Source of the DNA: Bosea sp. NBC_00550
GTDB lineage: Bacteria > Pseudomonadota > Alphaproteobacteria > Rhizobiales > Beijerinckiaceae
DNA: 64,000 bases
NCBI RefSeq assembly: GCF_026020075.1
Contig: NZ_CP102772.1
Coordinates: 4,740,501-4,804,500, forward strand
Direction of reading: 5' to 3'
Under the pieces are notes generated by a model. The model was given only the letters and a program-made list of their open reading frames with translations. It did not search any database and had not been told where the DNA came from. The position numbers were made by a program, and so were the translations under genes. Positions within the stretch are counted from its first letter, which is position 1; every line of letters begins with the position of its first letter. Shown piece by piece: positions 1 to 7,804 of this stretch.

Positions 1-17
1 AGGTGCATCGCCCGATG

Positions 18-1073
18 TTACGCCCCCGCGAGGGCCGCTTCCACGGCCTTGAGATCGAAGCCCTTGAGCCCGATCACGGTCAGCCGCCCGTCGCGGGCCT
101 CGCCAGCGCCCCAGGGCCGGTCGAAATGATGGCCGACGCGCCGGCCGACGCCCTGCACGACGAGGCGCATGGGCTTGCCCGGCACGGCGGTGAAGCCCTT
201 GAGGCGCAGCACGCCCTCGGCCTCTGCCGCCCTCGCGACGCGCGCCGTCAGCTCTTCCGGCGTGAGCCCCGCCGGCAGCGGCACGGCGACCGAGTCGAAA
301 TCGTCATGGTCGTGATCGTGCTCGCCCTCGCCGTGATGCGAGGGGCGGGCGGCGAGATCGCTCTCGGCGGCGGCGCTCAAGCCCACGATCAGCGCCGGCT
401 CGACCTTGCCATTGATGGTCTCGACGATTTTGATCGCCTTCGGCAGATGCTCGGCGATTTCGGCCTTGACGCGGGCGCGGCCGGCTTCGTCGACGAGGTC
501 GCTCTTGTTGAGCAGGATCAGGTCGGCACAGAGGATCTGGTCCTCGAACACCTCTTCCAGCGGGTTGTCGTGCTCGACGGACGCATCGGCCGCCTTCTGC
601 GCCGCCAGCGCCTCCGGATCATCAGCGAACTGGCCCTCGGCCACCGCCGGGCCGTCGACCACGGCGATGACGCCGTCGACCGTGACGCGGGCGCGGATCG
701 CCGGCCAGTTGAAGGCCTGCACCAGCGGCTTCGGCAAGGCGAGGCCGGAGGTCTCGATCAGGATGTGCTCGGGCGGGTTCGGCCGGTTCAGCAGCTTTTC
801 CAGCGCCGGCACGAAATCATCGGCGACAGTGCAGCAGATGCAGCCGTTGGGCAGCTCGACCACGTCCTCGTCGCTGCAGCCGGCGATACCGCAGCCTTTC
901 AGGAACTCGCCGTCGAAGCCGAGATCGCCGAATTCGTTGACGAGCACGGCGAGCTTCTTGCCCTGCGCGTTCTCGAGGAGATGGCGCACCAGCGTGGTCT
1001 TTCCGGCGCCGAGGAAGCCGGTGATGATCGTGCAGGGCGTCTTGCCGAGGTTGGCGGTCTGCGGAGCGTTCAT
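18..1073 (-). CDS. cobW: CobW-family GTPase, cobalt/cobalamin metallochaperone
   Basis: A G3E-family P-loop GTPase that is thought to supply cobalt to the cobaltochelatase step of aerobic B12 synthesis. The P-loop GFLGAGKTT is near residue 20, the CICC metal-binding motif (NGCICCT) near residue 78, and the NKSD guanine-specificity motif near residue 190. A His/Asp-rich stretch (HHGEGEHDHDHDD) in the linker is typical of CobW. The start is the ATG at 1073, 4 bp after the DUF1636 stop; a longer reading upstream would run through DUF1636 and lacks family similarity. It is the last visible gene of the riboswitch-led cbtB-cbtA-DUF1636-cobW operon, and cobN could lie beyond the left edge (inference). 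The protein is full length at 351 aa. Confidence 0.93.
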   Translation of the reverse strand: MNAPQTANLGKTPCTIITGFLGAGKTTLVRHLLENAQGKKLAVLVNEFGDLGFDGEFLKGCGIAGCSDEDVVELPNGCICCTVADDFVPALEKLLNRPNPPEHILIETSGLALPKPLVQAFNWPAIRARVTVDGVIAVVDGPAVAEGQFADDPEALAAQKAADASVEHDNPLEEVFEDQILCADLILLNKSDLVDEAGRARVKAEIAEHLPKAIKIVETINGKVEPALIVGLSAAAESDLAARPSHHGEGEHDHDHDDFDSVAVPLPAGLTPEELTARVARAAEAEGVLRLKGFTAVPGKPMRLVVQGVGRRVGHHFDRPWGAGEARDGRLTVIGLKGFDLKAVEAALAGA

Positions 1074-1077
1074 AGGT

Positions 1078-1467
1078 TTATCCTTGCTGGCGCGCCGGCA
1101 TCGGCGGCACGCGTGCGACCACGCCCTTGCGGAAGGACTGGGGCCGCTCTTTCCAGGGAACGATGCCGTTGGCGCTGGCGGCATAGGCCTCCGCCGCGCC
1201 GACGATCTCGTCGAGATGGGTTTCTGTATCCAGGTCGCCGATCAGATAGGTCCATTTGCCGTCGGCCGCGAAGGCGACGGTGCAGGGCCGCTTGCAGACG
1301 GCGAGGCATTCGACGGGCACCACCGGAATGGCACTGCCCTTGGCTGCGAGCTGCGCGGCCAGCGCTTCGGCGAGCGCCAGCCCCGGCTGGTCGTAACCCT
1401 CCGGGAGGTCGGCGCGCGCCCGTCTGCAAACCGTGCAGACATGGATGGTGAGGTCGCCCTCGGACAT
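1078..1467 (-). CDS. DUF1636 metal-binding (thioredoxin-like) protein
   Basis: A 129-aa DUF1636 protein, a small thioredoxin-like, ferredoxin-like family that travels with cobW and cobalt transport genes. Visible Cys residues suit metal or [2Fe-2S] binding: CTVC near residue 11, then a pair in ECLAVCKRPC. The start is the ATG at 1467; upstream codons in frame belong to cbtA in another frame. It lies 41 bp after cbtA and 4 bp before cobW in the same operon, so it should be controlled by the same cobalamin riboswitch. Its biochemical role is not established; a part in cobalt handling is inferred from context. Confidence 0.85.
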   Translation of the reverse strand: MSEGDLTIHVCTVCRRARADLPEGYDQPGLALAEALAAQLAAKGSAIPVVPVECLAVCKRPCTVAFAADGKWTYLIGDLDTETHLDEIVGAAEAYAASANGIVPWKERPQSFRKGVVARVPPMPARQQG

Positions 1468-1508
1468 GTGGCTTGCCTTTCGCGCGGAGCCCGAAGGCGC
1501 CGCTATCC

Positions 1509-2249
1509 TCAGGCCGCGGCGGCGCGGCGGCTCACCCAGGGCCAGAGCACGCCGACCATGAAGCCGGTCGCGAGCCAGAGCGCGGCCTGGATGCCGAGCG
1601 AGAGCGCCGCGAAATGCGCCGCGACCTCGGCCGGGACCTTGCTCTCCGGCGCGGCCGGATGCGGCGCACCGACGACGTGCGGCAGCAGGATCACGACGAC
1701 GGCGAGCAGCTTGAGCCAGGGCGCGTCGAAGCGCAGGAACACGAACAACCCGATGGCCGTGGCGATCGCGGTGGCGAGCCACCAGAGCTGGCGCTGTTCC
1801 AGCGCGGCGGATGCCGCGCCCGGCAGCTCCGGCGCCAGCCCCATCGCCGGCACGAGGCCGAAGGCGAGGAAGCCGCAGGCGCCCCAGATCAGGGCGCGGC
1901 GCTGATCGATCGTGTCCCCGGCCGCGATCATGCCGGCGAGCAGCAGCGCGGCGAAGCCGATCGCGGTCGCGATCGTGACCGAGCTGGTGAAGAGCGTGCG
2001 CTGGAGGCCGTCCGCCGGCTTCCATTCGGCATGCTCATGGCCGGGCGCATCGCCCGCCGGGCCATGCGCGAGGATGATTTTCGCCTCGCCGTCGAAAGCG
2101 GCGAGCGTCGGCGCTTTCAGCGCGAGCGCCGCCTCATAGGTCTCGGCCTTGAGGATAAGCGGGGTGGTGGTGACATGCTGCAGGGCGGCGACGATCAAGC
2201 CAGCCAGAAGCCCGGCCAGGATGCTGACCGTGAGAACACGCGTGACCAT
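1509..2249 (-). CDS. cbtA: Cobalt transporter subunit CbtA
   Basis: A 246-aa integral membrane protein of the CbtA family, the larger subunit of a predicted B12-regulated cobalt transporter. About five hydrophobic segments are visible: residues 5-25, 88-108, 118-138, 155-172 and 218-238. A His/Asp/Glu-rich loop (HGPAGDAPGHEHAE, about 62-75) could bind metal. It starts 12 bp after cbtB, which carries the matching His-rich partner, and both lie behind a cobalamin riboswitch. Transport has been predicted from comparative genomics for the family, not shown here. Confidence 0.92.
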   Translation of the reverse strand: MVTRVLTVSILAGLLAGLIVAALQHVTTTPLILKAETYEAALALKAPTLAAFDGEAKIILAHGPAGDAPGHEHAEWKPADGLQRTLFTSSVTIATAIGFAALLLAGMIAAGDTIDQRRALIWGACGFLAFGLVPAMGLAPELPGAASAALEQRQLWWLATAIATAIGLFVFLRFDAPWLKLLAVVVILLPHVVGAPHPAAPESKVPAEVAAHFAALSLGIQAALWLATGFMVGVLWPWVSRRAAAA

Positions 2250-2261
2250 GATGGCTTTCCC

Positions 2262-2438
2262 TCAGTGGCAGGGAAAGGCGAGGCCGTGACGGGTATCGTG
2301 CGCGGCGTTATGGACATTGGTCGAGGCCGCGAAGCCGGTCGTATAGATCAGCGCGACGCCGATCGCGAGCGCGGCGGCAACCGCCTTGACGCGTTCGGAA
2401 ACGCTGAGTGTGGGAGTGGAAACCGAAACCGTGTTCAT
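2262..2438 (-). CDS. cbtB: Cobalt transporter subunit CbtB (58 aa)
   Basis: A very short gene. The 58-aa product has one membrane helix (about residues 18-38) and the CbtB signature tail with conserved histidines: NVHNAAHDTRHG then the terminal FPCH. Two ATGs are adjacent (2441 and 2438). The second is preferred because the GGAGAG upstream then sits about 4 nt away, against 1 nt for the first. It is the first gene after the cobalamin riboswitch and precedes cbtA by 12 bp. The family partner CbtA immediately downstream makes the call firm. Confidence 0.92.
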   Translation of the reverse strand: MNTVSVSTPTLSVSERVKAVAAALAIGVALIYTTGFAASTNVHNAAHDTRHGLAFPCH

Positions 2439-2483
2439 CATGCTCTCCGTAGCCGCCCCGCCGGCAGCTGGTTGGATCTTTGC

Positions 2484-2665
2484 GGGTCGACGGCAGGTCT
2501 CCTGGCTCGCGGGTTAGACGTCCTGCGCCGCCTTCCCGGAGCGTTGGCTCCAGTGGCCGATGGCGAAGGACACCCGCTTACAGTTGCGGGGGCAGCCGCG
2601 GCATTGGGCAGAGCAAGCCCGCACCGCGTTCCCTTTTCACCTCCTCGCGGAGGCACCGTCAGCGA
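2484..2665 (-). promoter_or_regulatory. Cobalamin (AdoCbl) riboswitch upstream of cbtB
   Basis: Read on the minus strand, the segment holds the class I cobalamin riboswitch landmarks in order: GAGGTGAAAAGGGAA near the 5' end (about 2648-2634), the conserved core CCCGCAACTGTAAGCGG (about 2601-2572), and the B12 box GCCAGGAGACCTGCC (2506-2492). The 3' end lies about 50 nt before the cbtB start, room for a sequestering or terminator helix. By family precedent, adenosylcobalamin binding lowers expression of cbtBA-DUF1636-cobW. The 5' boundary is approximate. Confidence 0.93.
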
Positions 2666-2718
2666 CGATCATTAGCCTTAGGGATGCTGCTGTGCAATGC
2701 AGGGTGCGCCGCAAGCGC

Positions 2719-2810
2719 GTCATTCTCGGCCTTGACCCGAGAATCTCATGCAGGAAGAGGCTCGCGCGCCTCCTTCGGGGTGGGATGCCCGGGTCAAGCC
2801 CGGGCATGAC
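2719..2810. repeat. Dispersed palindromic intergenic repeat, copy 1
   Basis: Starts GTCATTCTCGG and ends CCCGGGCATGAC, with an inner palindrome GCCCGGGTCAAGCCCGGGC. It belongs to the same family as copies at 6651, 11757, 30731, 36112, 36479, 38483 and 63792, all intergenic. It lies between the riboswitch and cobU. Confidence 0.8.
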
Positions 2811-2839
2811 GACAGGGGGCGGCGCCGAAGGACCTGCCC

Positions 2840-3352
2840 ATGGACTTGCCCCATCTCGCCCTCATCCTCGGTGGCGCCCGCTCCGGCAAGAGCCGCCATG
2901 CCGAGTCGCTGATCGAGGCTTTGCCGGCGCCCTGGACCTACATCGCGACCGCCCAGGCCTATGACGACGAGATGCGCGAGCGCATCGCCGAGCATCGGAT
3001 GCGCCGGCCCCCGGGCTGGCTGACGGTCGATGCGCCGCTCGATCTGGCGGAAGCGATCGCCGAACAGCCGGCCGGGCAGCCGATCCTCGTGGATTGCCTG
3101 ACGCTTTGGCTGACCAACCTGATCCTCGCCGAACGCGATACCGCTGTTGCCGGGGCCGCGCTTATCAGTGCATGCGAGCAGGCTTCCGGCCCCATCGTGC
3201 TGGTCTCCAACGAAGTCGGCCTCGGCATCGTGCCCGAGAACGCGCTCGCCCGGCGCTTCCGCGACGAGGCCGGGCGGCTGCATCAGGCGCTTGCGGCACG
3301 CGCCGGCCGCGTGGTCTTCATGGTCGCCGGATTGCCGATGCGAGTGAAGTGA
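2840..3352 (+). CDS. cobU: Bifunctional adenosylcobinamide kinase / adenosylcobinamide-phosphate guanylyltransferase
   Basis: CobU/CobP catalyses phosphorylation of adenosylcobinamide and then GMP transfer to give AdoCbi-GDP in the nucleotide-loop assembly of B12. The 170-aa length is normal. The P-loop GGARSGKS is at residues 11-18; family motifs include DCLTLWLTN near 84-92 and SNEVGLGIVPEN near 122-133. The start ATG at 2840 has AAGGA about 7 nt upstream. cobO follows after 9 bp, suggesting cotranscription. It is divergent from the cobalt uptake operon, so it does not share the riboswitch on that strand. Confidence 0.95.
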   Translation: MDLPHLALILGGARSGKSRHAESLIEALPAPWTYIATAQAYDDEMRERIAEHRMRRPPGWLTVDAPLDLAEAIAEQPAGQPILVDCLTLWLTNLILAERDTAVAGAALISACEQASGPIVLVSNEVGLGIVPENALARRFRDEAGRLHQALAARAGRVVFMVAGLPMRVK

Positions 3353-3361
3353 GCCGAAGAC

Positions 3362-3979
3362 ATGACGCGGGATATCGACGCTGACGAAGCCGCCCGCCAC
3401 AAGGCGAAGATGGAGAAGCGCAAGGCGGTTCAGGACGCCGAAATCGCCTCCAAGACGGTCGAGAAGGGCCTGCTCATCGTCAATACCGGTCCCGGCAAGG
3501 GCAAGTCGACGGCGGCCTTCGGCCTGATCCTGAGGGCGCTCGGCCATGGCTGGCGCATCGGCGTGGTGCAGTTCATCAAGGGCGCCTGGTCGACCGGCGA
3601 GCGCAAGGCGCTCGAAGCCTTCGGCGATCAGGTCAGCTGGCACAGCATGGGCGAGGGCTTCACCTGGGAAACGCAGGACAAGGCCCGCGACATCGCCGCC
3701 GCCGAGCGGGCCTTCGCCAAGGCGAGGGAATTGATGGCCGATCCGGAGATCAGGCTGCTGGTGCTGGACGAGCTCAATATCGCCTTGCGCTACGATTACC
3801 TGCCGCTCGCCGATGTCGTGGCGACGCTCAAGGCTCGCCGGCCCGACCTCCACGTCGTCGTCACCGGTCGCAACGCCAAGCCGGAACTGATCGAGGCCGC
3901 CGACCTCGTCACCGAGATGACGCTGGTGAAGCATCACTTCGCCGCCGGCGTGAAGGCGCAGCAAGGTATCGAGTTCTGA
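3362..3979 (+). CDS. cobO: Cob(I)yrinic acid a,c-diamide adenosyltransferase (corrinoid adenosyltransferase, CobA/CobO type)
   Basis: Transfers the 5'-deoxyadenosyl group from ATP to the reduced cobalt of corrinoids. The 205-aa length is typical. An N-terminal charged helix (about residues 5-35) precedes the P-loop NTGPGKGKST (about 41-50). Further family motifs are QFIKGAW near 69 and LDELN near 136. It begins 9 bp after cobU and is in the same direction, so the pair is probably an operon within the B12 pathway also served by cobD and cobC further right. Confidence 0.95.
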   Translation: MTRDIDADEAARHKAKMEKRKAVQDAEIASKTVEKGLLIVNTGPGKGKSTAAFGLILRALGHGWRIGVVQFIKGAWSTGERKALEAFGDQVSWHSMGEGFTWETQDKARDIAAAERAFAKARELMADPEIRLLVLDELNIALRYDYLPLADVVATLKARRPDLHVVVTGRNAKPELIEAADLVTEMTLVKHHFAAGVKAQQGIEF

Positions 3980-4069
3980 GCCTCTTTCGGGGGGCGCAGA
4001 AAGAAGCTTGCCGTCTTTCTCGGGGTAAATCGACCCAACCCATTCCAGCAGACGAAGACGGGTAGGAGA

Positions 4070-4224
4070 GCGCGGGAACCCCTCTCCTGTAAGGAGAGCG
4101 GAGGGGTGAGCTGTTTGGAGGGGCATCGCTAGCCCGAGCCCAACCGCGCCGTGAGCACTCGCGTCCCTGGTCCAGCGGCCTCCACCTCATCCTGCCCGCT
4201 CCTTCCAGGAGAGGGTTCCCGCGC
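4070..4224. repeat. MITE-like palindromic repeat with ~26-bp inverted arms
   Basis: The left arm (4070-4095, GCGCGGGAACCCCTCTCCTG...) and right arm (4199-4224) are inverted copies that differ by about one substitution and one base indel. They flank about 100 bp without an ORF. It sits between cobO and the tetR-type gene. Similar GAGGGG/TTCTCC-rich repeat sequence is found around the DUF559 gene near 61721-62292. Confidence 0.6.
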
Positions 4225-4286
4225 CTCCATTGCCCGATCGATTACCCTTGCTGGCGGACACTTGACGGAATGGGGTTCCTCTTCAT

Positions 4287-4310
4287 ATTGAATTTGAATT
4301 CAGATTCAAT
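4287..4310. promoter_or_regulatory. Palindromic operator upstream of the TetR-family gene
   Basis: A 24-bp near-perfect inverted repeat with arms ATTGAAT and ATTCAAT around a TGAATTCA core; only one symmetric base pair (positions 8 and 17) is mismatched. It is AT-rich in a GC-rich background and ends 13 bp before the regulator start codon. This is the expected place for an autoregulatory TetR site. The binding partner is inferred from proximity. Confidence 0.75.
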
Positions 4311-4323
4311 TTCGAGATCGTGC

Positions 4324-4944
4324 ATGGTCGATGGAACCCCGAAACAACCGCGCAAGGCGGGCAAGCGTGAGGCGATCCTCTCCGCCGCGCGCCGGATCGT
4401 CTCGGAGGTCGGCTTCCAGGAAACATCGATTGCCGCAGTGGCCTCCGCCAGCGGCGTCTCCACCGGCAGCGTCTATTCGTATTTCTCCTCCAAGGCCGAG
4501 CTGATGGCCCAGATCGTCGCGGCGGTGTCCTCGCGAGAACTCGCCGTGCTGCGCGAGATCGCCGCGAGCGATGCGCCGGTCACCGAGCGCCTGACGTCGG
4601 CAGTCGAAGCTTTCGCCCGGCGCGCCTTCGCCAATCGCCGTCTCGCCTGGTCGATGATCGCCGAACCCGCCGATCCGGCCGTCGATGCGACGCGGCTCGA
4701 CTATCGCCGTGAGATCGCCGGCATCTTCCGCGCACTTGTCGTGGAAGGCGAAGGGCAGGGCGCTTTCCGTCCCGTCGATCCCGACGCCGCCGCGGCGATG
4801 ATCGTCGGCGGCTTCATGGAAGCGCTGATCGGCCCGCTTTCGCCCGAGCGGCCGATCACCGCCGAACGCGGTCGCGAGATCGCTGCCGCGCTCGCCGATC
4901 TCTCCCTCGCCGCGCTGATCTCCCGTGAAGGACAGGCCGCATGA
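4324..4944 (+). CDS. TetR/AcrR-family transcriptional regulator
   Basis: A 206-aa TetR-family repressor. The N-terminal HTH runs from about residue 12 to 58 (ILSAARRIV, TSIAAVASASGVSTGSVYSYF), followed by a variable helical ligand domain. The ATG at 4324 was chosen because the family domain begins shortly after it and the palindromic operator lies just upstream. The stop overlaps the start of the acyl-CoA dehydrogenase gene by 4 bp (ATGA), so the two are translationally coupled and the regulator very likely controls this pair. By analogy with FadR/PsrA-like TetR proteins, an acyl-CoA or fatty acid effector is possible (inference). Confidence 0.9.
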   Translation: MVDGTPKQPRKAGKREAILSAARRIVSEVGFQETSIAAVASASGVSTGSVYSYFSSKAELMAQIVAAVSSRELAVLREIAASDAPVTERLTSAVEAFARRAFANRRLAWSMIAEPADPAVDATRLDYRREIAGIFRALVVEGEGQGAFRPVDPDAAAAMIVGGFMEALIGPLSPERPITAERGREIAAALADLSLAALISREGQAA

Positions 4945-6596
4945 CCGCTCTCGATGCATACGGCTACGACACCCACGAGGTGCTGAACCAGGCCCCGGCG
5001 CTGGCGGATTACGACGCCTACGCGGCGGACCCCGCGCTCGGACGCATCCTCGACATGTTCGGCGCCGGCTGGTTCCGCGAGCAGGCGAGCGTGGTCGGCG
5101 GCCATGTCGGCTCGCAACGCGTGCAGGATCTGGCGCGGCAGGCCAATCGCAGCCTGCCGGAACTGCGGACGCATGATCGCTGGGGCCGGCGCGTCGACCA
5201 GATCGAATTCCACCCCGCCTGGCATGAGCTGATGGGGCTCGCCATGCGCGACGAGTTCCATTCGCTCTGCTGGACCAAGCCGCGCTCCGGCGCGCAGGTG
5301 GCGCGCGCCGCGGTCTCCTATCTCTGGAACCAGGGCGAGAACGGCATCTGCTGCCCGCTCGGCATGACCTATTCGGCGATCCCCGTCCTGCAGCGCGACC
5401 CCGCGCGCTGGGCCGAGTTCGGCAAGCTGATCACCTCCTCCGACTACGATCAGCGTCCGCTGCCGGCAGCGCAGAAGCGCGGCGGCACGGTCGGCATGGC
5501 GATGACCGAGAAGCAGGGCGGCTCCGACCTGCGCCAGACCCAGACCGTCGCCACGCGCAACGCCGACGGCACCTATTCTCTCACCGGGCATAAATGGTTC
5601 TTCTCCGTCCCGCATTCGGATGTGTTCCTGACGCTGGCGCGGACCGAGGAGGGCGTCTCCTGCTTCGTCGTGCCGGGCTGGCTGCCGAACGGTTCGCGCA
5701 ACCGGCTGCAGATCCAGCGGCTCAAGGACAAGTGCGGCAACAAGTCGAACGCCTCCTCCGAGGTCGAATTCCGCGGCGTCATCGCTCATCTCATCGACGA
5801 GCCCGGCCATGGCATCCGCGCCGGGCTGGAGATGAACCACTACACGAGGCTCGATTTCGCCGTCGGCTCGGCCGGGCTGATGCGCCATGCGGTCGCGCAG
5901 GCGGCGCATCACACCGCCCATCGCCGCGCCTTCCAGAAGGCGCTGATCGACCAGCCGATCATGACCAATGTGATCGCCGACCTCGCTCTGGAGGCCGAAG
6001 CCGCCGCCTGGCTCGCCTTCCGCTTTGTCCATGCGCTCGATCGCGAGGGCGGGAGCGAGGCGGAGAAGCTCATCGGCCGCATCGGCGCGCCAATCGCCAA
6101 ATACTGGAACTGCAAGCGCGCCACGCCGGTGGTGGTCGAGGCGCTGGAATGCCATGGCGGCAACGGCTTCGTCGAGGACCATCTGATGGCGCGGCTCTAT
6201 CGCGAGGCGCCGCTCAACGGCATCTGGGAAGGTACGGGCAATGTCGTTTGCCTCGACGTGCTCCGCTCGATCCGCCGCTATCCCGATTGCGTGCCGGCCC
6301 TGCTCGACGAATTGCGCGCCGCGCGCGGCAACGATCCGCGCTATGACGCTTTCCTCGCCGAATTGGCGACCGATCTCGTCGATGTGCTCCGCCACGAGCA
6401 TCTGGCGCGGCGCTTCGTCGAGCGCATGGCGCTTGGCTTGTCGGCCTCGCTGCTGATCCGCCACGCGCCGCATGCGGTGGCCGACGCCTTCGTCGCCTCG
6501 CGACTGGCGGGTGGCTGGTCGGGCCATTTCGGCTCGCTGCCCGTGGGAGCCGATCTTCAGGCGATAGCGCGCCGCGCCGTGCCGTTGCCGGAGTGA
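4941..6596 (+). CDS. AidB-like acyl-CoA dehydrogenase family protein
   Basis: A 551-aa flavoprotein of the AidB branch of the acyl-CoA dehydrogenases. The long N-terminal region before the ACAD core (LRTHDRWGRRVDQIEFHP near 73-90) and the motif GGNGFVEDHLMARLYREAP (about 398-416), then IWEGTGNV, are characteristic of AidB. MTEKQGGSDLR (about 188-198) is the conserved flavin/substrate-loop motif. E. coli AidB binds DNA and is linked to alkylation stress, but many homologues may be true dehydrogenases; which applies here is not visible. The start overlaps the tetR stop by 4 bp, indicating joint control. Confidence 0.9.
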   Translation: MTALDAYGYDTHEVLNQAPALADYDAYAADPALGRILDMFGAGWFREQASVVGGHVGSQRVQDLARQANRSLPELRTHDRWGRRVDQIEFHPAWHELMGLAMRDEFHSLCWTKPRSGAQVARAAVSYLWNQGENGICCPLGMTYSAIPVLQRDPARWAEFGKLITSSDYDQRPLPAAQKRGGTVGMAMTEKQGGSDLRQTQTVATRNADGTYSLTGHKWFFSVPHSDVFLTLARTEEGVSCFVVPGWLPNGSRNRLQIQRLKDKCGNKSNASSEVEFRGVIAHLIDEPGHGIRAGLEMNHYTRLDFAVGSAGLMRHAVAQAAHHTAHRRAFQKALIDQPIMTNVIADLALEAEAAAWLAFRFVHALDREGGSEAEKLIGRIGAPIAKYWNCKRATPVVVEALECHGGNGFVEDHLMARLYREAPLNGIWEGTGNVVCLDVLRSIRRYPDCVPALLDELRAARGNDPRYDAFLAELATDLVDVLRHEHLARRFVERMALGLSASLLIRHAPHAVADAFVASRLAGGWSGHFGSLPVGADLQAIARRAVPLPE

Positions 6597-6650
6597 AGTC
6601 CGGGGCGACGAACGGCATTCGCCGCTAACGGGTTTTACGAGAACCGCGCC

Positions 6651-6794
6651 GTCATTCCGGGGCGGGCCGAAGGCCCGAGCGCGGAACCCATGAACACCGT
6701 CCGATGGACGTCATGCCGGAGTGTCGGCGCCTTCTCCCGAAAACCCTGTGTCCATGGGTTCCAGGCTCATCGCTGCGCGATGCCCCGGAATGAC
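6651..6794. repeat. Dispersed palindromic intergenic repeat, copy 2
   Basis: Begins GTCATTCCGGGGCGGGCC and ends CCCCGGAATGAC. Inner inverted words are GAACCCATGAACAC near 6685 and CATGGGTTCCAGGCTC near 6753. It is the long subtype of the family (compare the copies at 36112 and 38483) and lies between convergent genes. Confidence 0.8.
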
Positions 6795-6826
6795 GGTGTG
6801 TTTCCGGAGCAAGTTGATCGTCGGAG

Positions 6827-7804
6827 TCAGAGCAGAGCGGCGGCCGTCAGCCCTGCCGCCAGTCCCCACAGCAACCCGCAGGCGCGCCGGTACAGCGCAA
6901 GCGCGCGCCTGATGTCGGCAGCGTTCGCATCGGCCCGACCATCGCCCATCCAGTGATCGTCGATGCGGGTATCGCCATAGACGCGCGGGCCCGCCAGCCG
7001 CAGCCCGAGCGCACCGGCCATGGCCGCCTCCGGCCAGCCGGCATTGGGCGAGCGGTGCTTGCCGGCGTCGCGCCGCAGGGCTCGCCAGGCACCGCCAGCA
7101 TCCACCGTCCGGTCGAGTGCCGCGGCAACGATCAGCAGCAGCGCCGTCAATCGCGAGGCCGGCAGGTTGACGAGGTCGTCGAGCCGCGCCGCGGCCCAGC
7201 CGAAGGCGAGGTGACGCGGCGTGCGATGGCCGATCATCGAATCGGCCGTGTTGATCGCCTTGTAGGCGGCGATGCCCGGCAGGCCTCCGGCGCCGAGCCA
7301 GAAGGCCGGCGCGGTGATGCCGTCGGAGAAGTTCTCCGCGAGACTCTCGATGGCGGCGCGCGCCACCCCGGCCTCGTCCAGCGTGTTCGGATTGCGCCCG
7401 ACGATCATCGAGACGGCCTTCCGGCCGCCTTCCAGGCCCTCGCGCTCCAGCCCCTCGGCCACGCGGGCGACGTGTTCGTAAAGGCTGCGCTGGGCGATCA
7501 GCGTCGAGGCGACGAGCGCGAGCGGGATGAGGCCAAGCGGCCAGAAGGCCAGGCAGAAGCTCTGGAGCAGCAACGCGGGAGCGATCGTGGCCGCGAGCAG
7601 CAGCGCCAGCGCCAGCACGCCCATCGCCTTGCGGGTGACGAAGGACGAGGCCTCGCGGTTCAGCGCCCGGTCCAGCGCTCCAATCAATCGCCCGATCCAG
7701 GTGACGGGATGGCCGATTGCGGCATAGAAGCGCTCGGGATAGCCGAACGCCGCCTCGATCGTAAGCGCGAGCACGAGCAGCGGCAGGCTGGCGGAGAGGT
7801 TCAT
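6827..7804 (-). CDS. cobD: Adenosylcobinamide-phosphate synthase CobD/CbiB
   Basis: An integral membrane enzyme that attaches the aminopropanol (phosphate) arm to adenosylcobyric acid. The 325-aa length is typical. Family motifs include GHPVTWIGRLIG near 31-42, a VGRNP(N)T motif near 133, ESLAENFSDG near 150 and YKAINTADSMIGH near 180. Several hydrophobic segments are visible. The start ATG at 7804 was chosen because family similarity begins with this Met (MNLSASLPLLVLAL); the upstream extension is antisense to cobC. cobC starts on the opposite strand at 7803, so the two start codons share the bases CATG. Confidence 0.94.
   Translation of the reverse strand: MNLSASLPLLVLALTIEAAFGYPERFYAAIGHPVTWIGRLIGALDRALNREASSFVTRKAMGVLALALLLAATIAPALLLQSFCLAFWPLGLIPLALVASTLIAQRSLYEHVARVAEGLEREGLEGGRKAVSMIVGRNPNTLDEAGVARAAIESLAENFSDGITAPAFWLGAGGLPGIAAYKAINTADSMIGHRTPRHLAFGWAAARLDDLVNLPASRLTALLLIVAAALDRTVDAGGAWRALRRDAGKHRSPNAGWPEAAMAGALGLRLAGPRVYGDTRIDDHWMGDGRADANAADIRRALALYRRACGLLWGLAAGLTAAALL

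Noticed and set aside
2720..4126. 468-codon minus-strand frame
   Set aside because: Exactly antisense to cobU and cobO; its composition is that of a shadow in GC-rich DNA and no family is recognisable.
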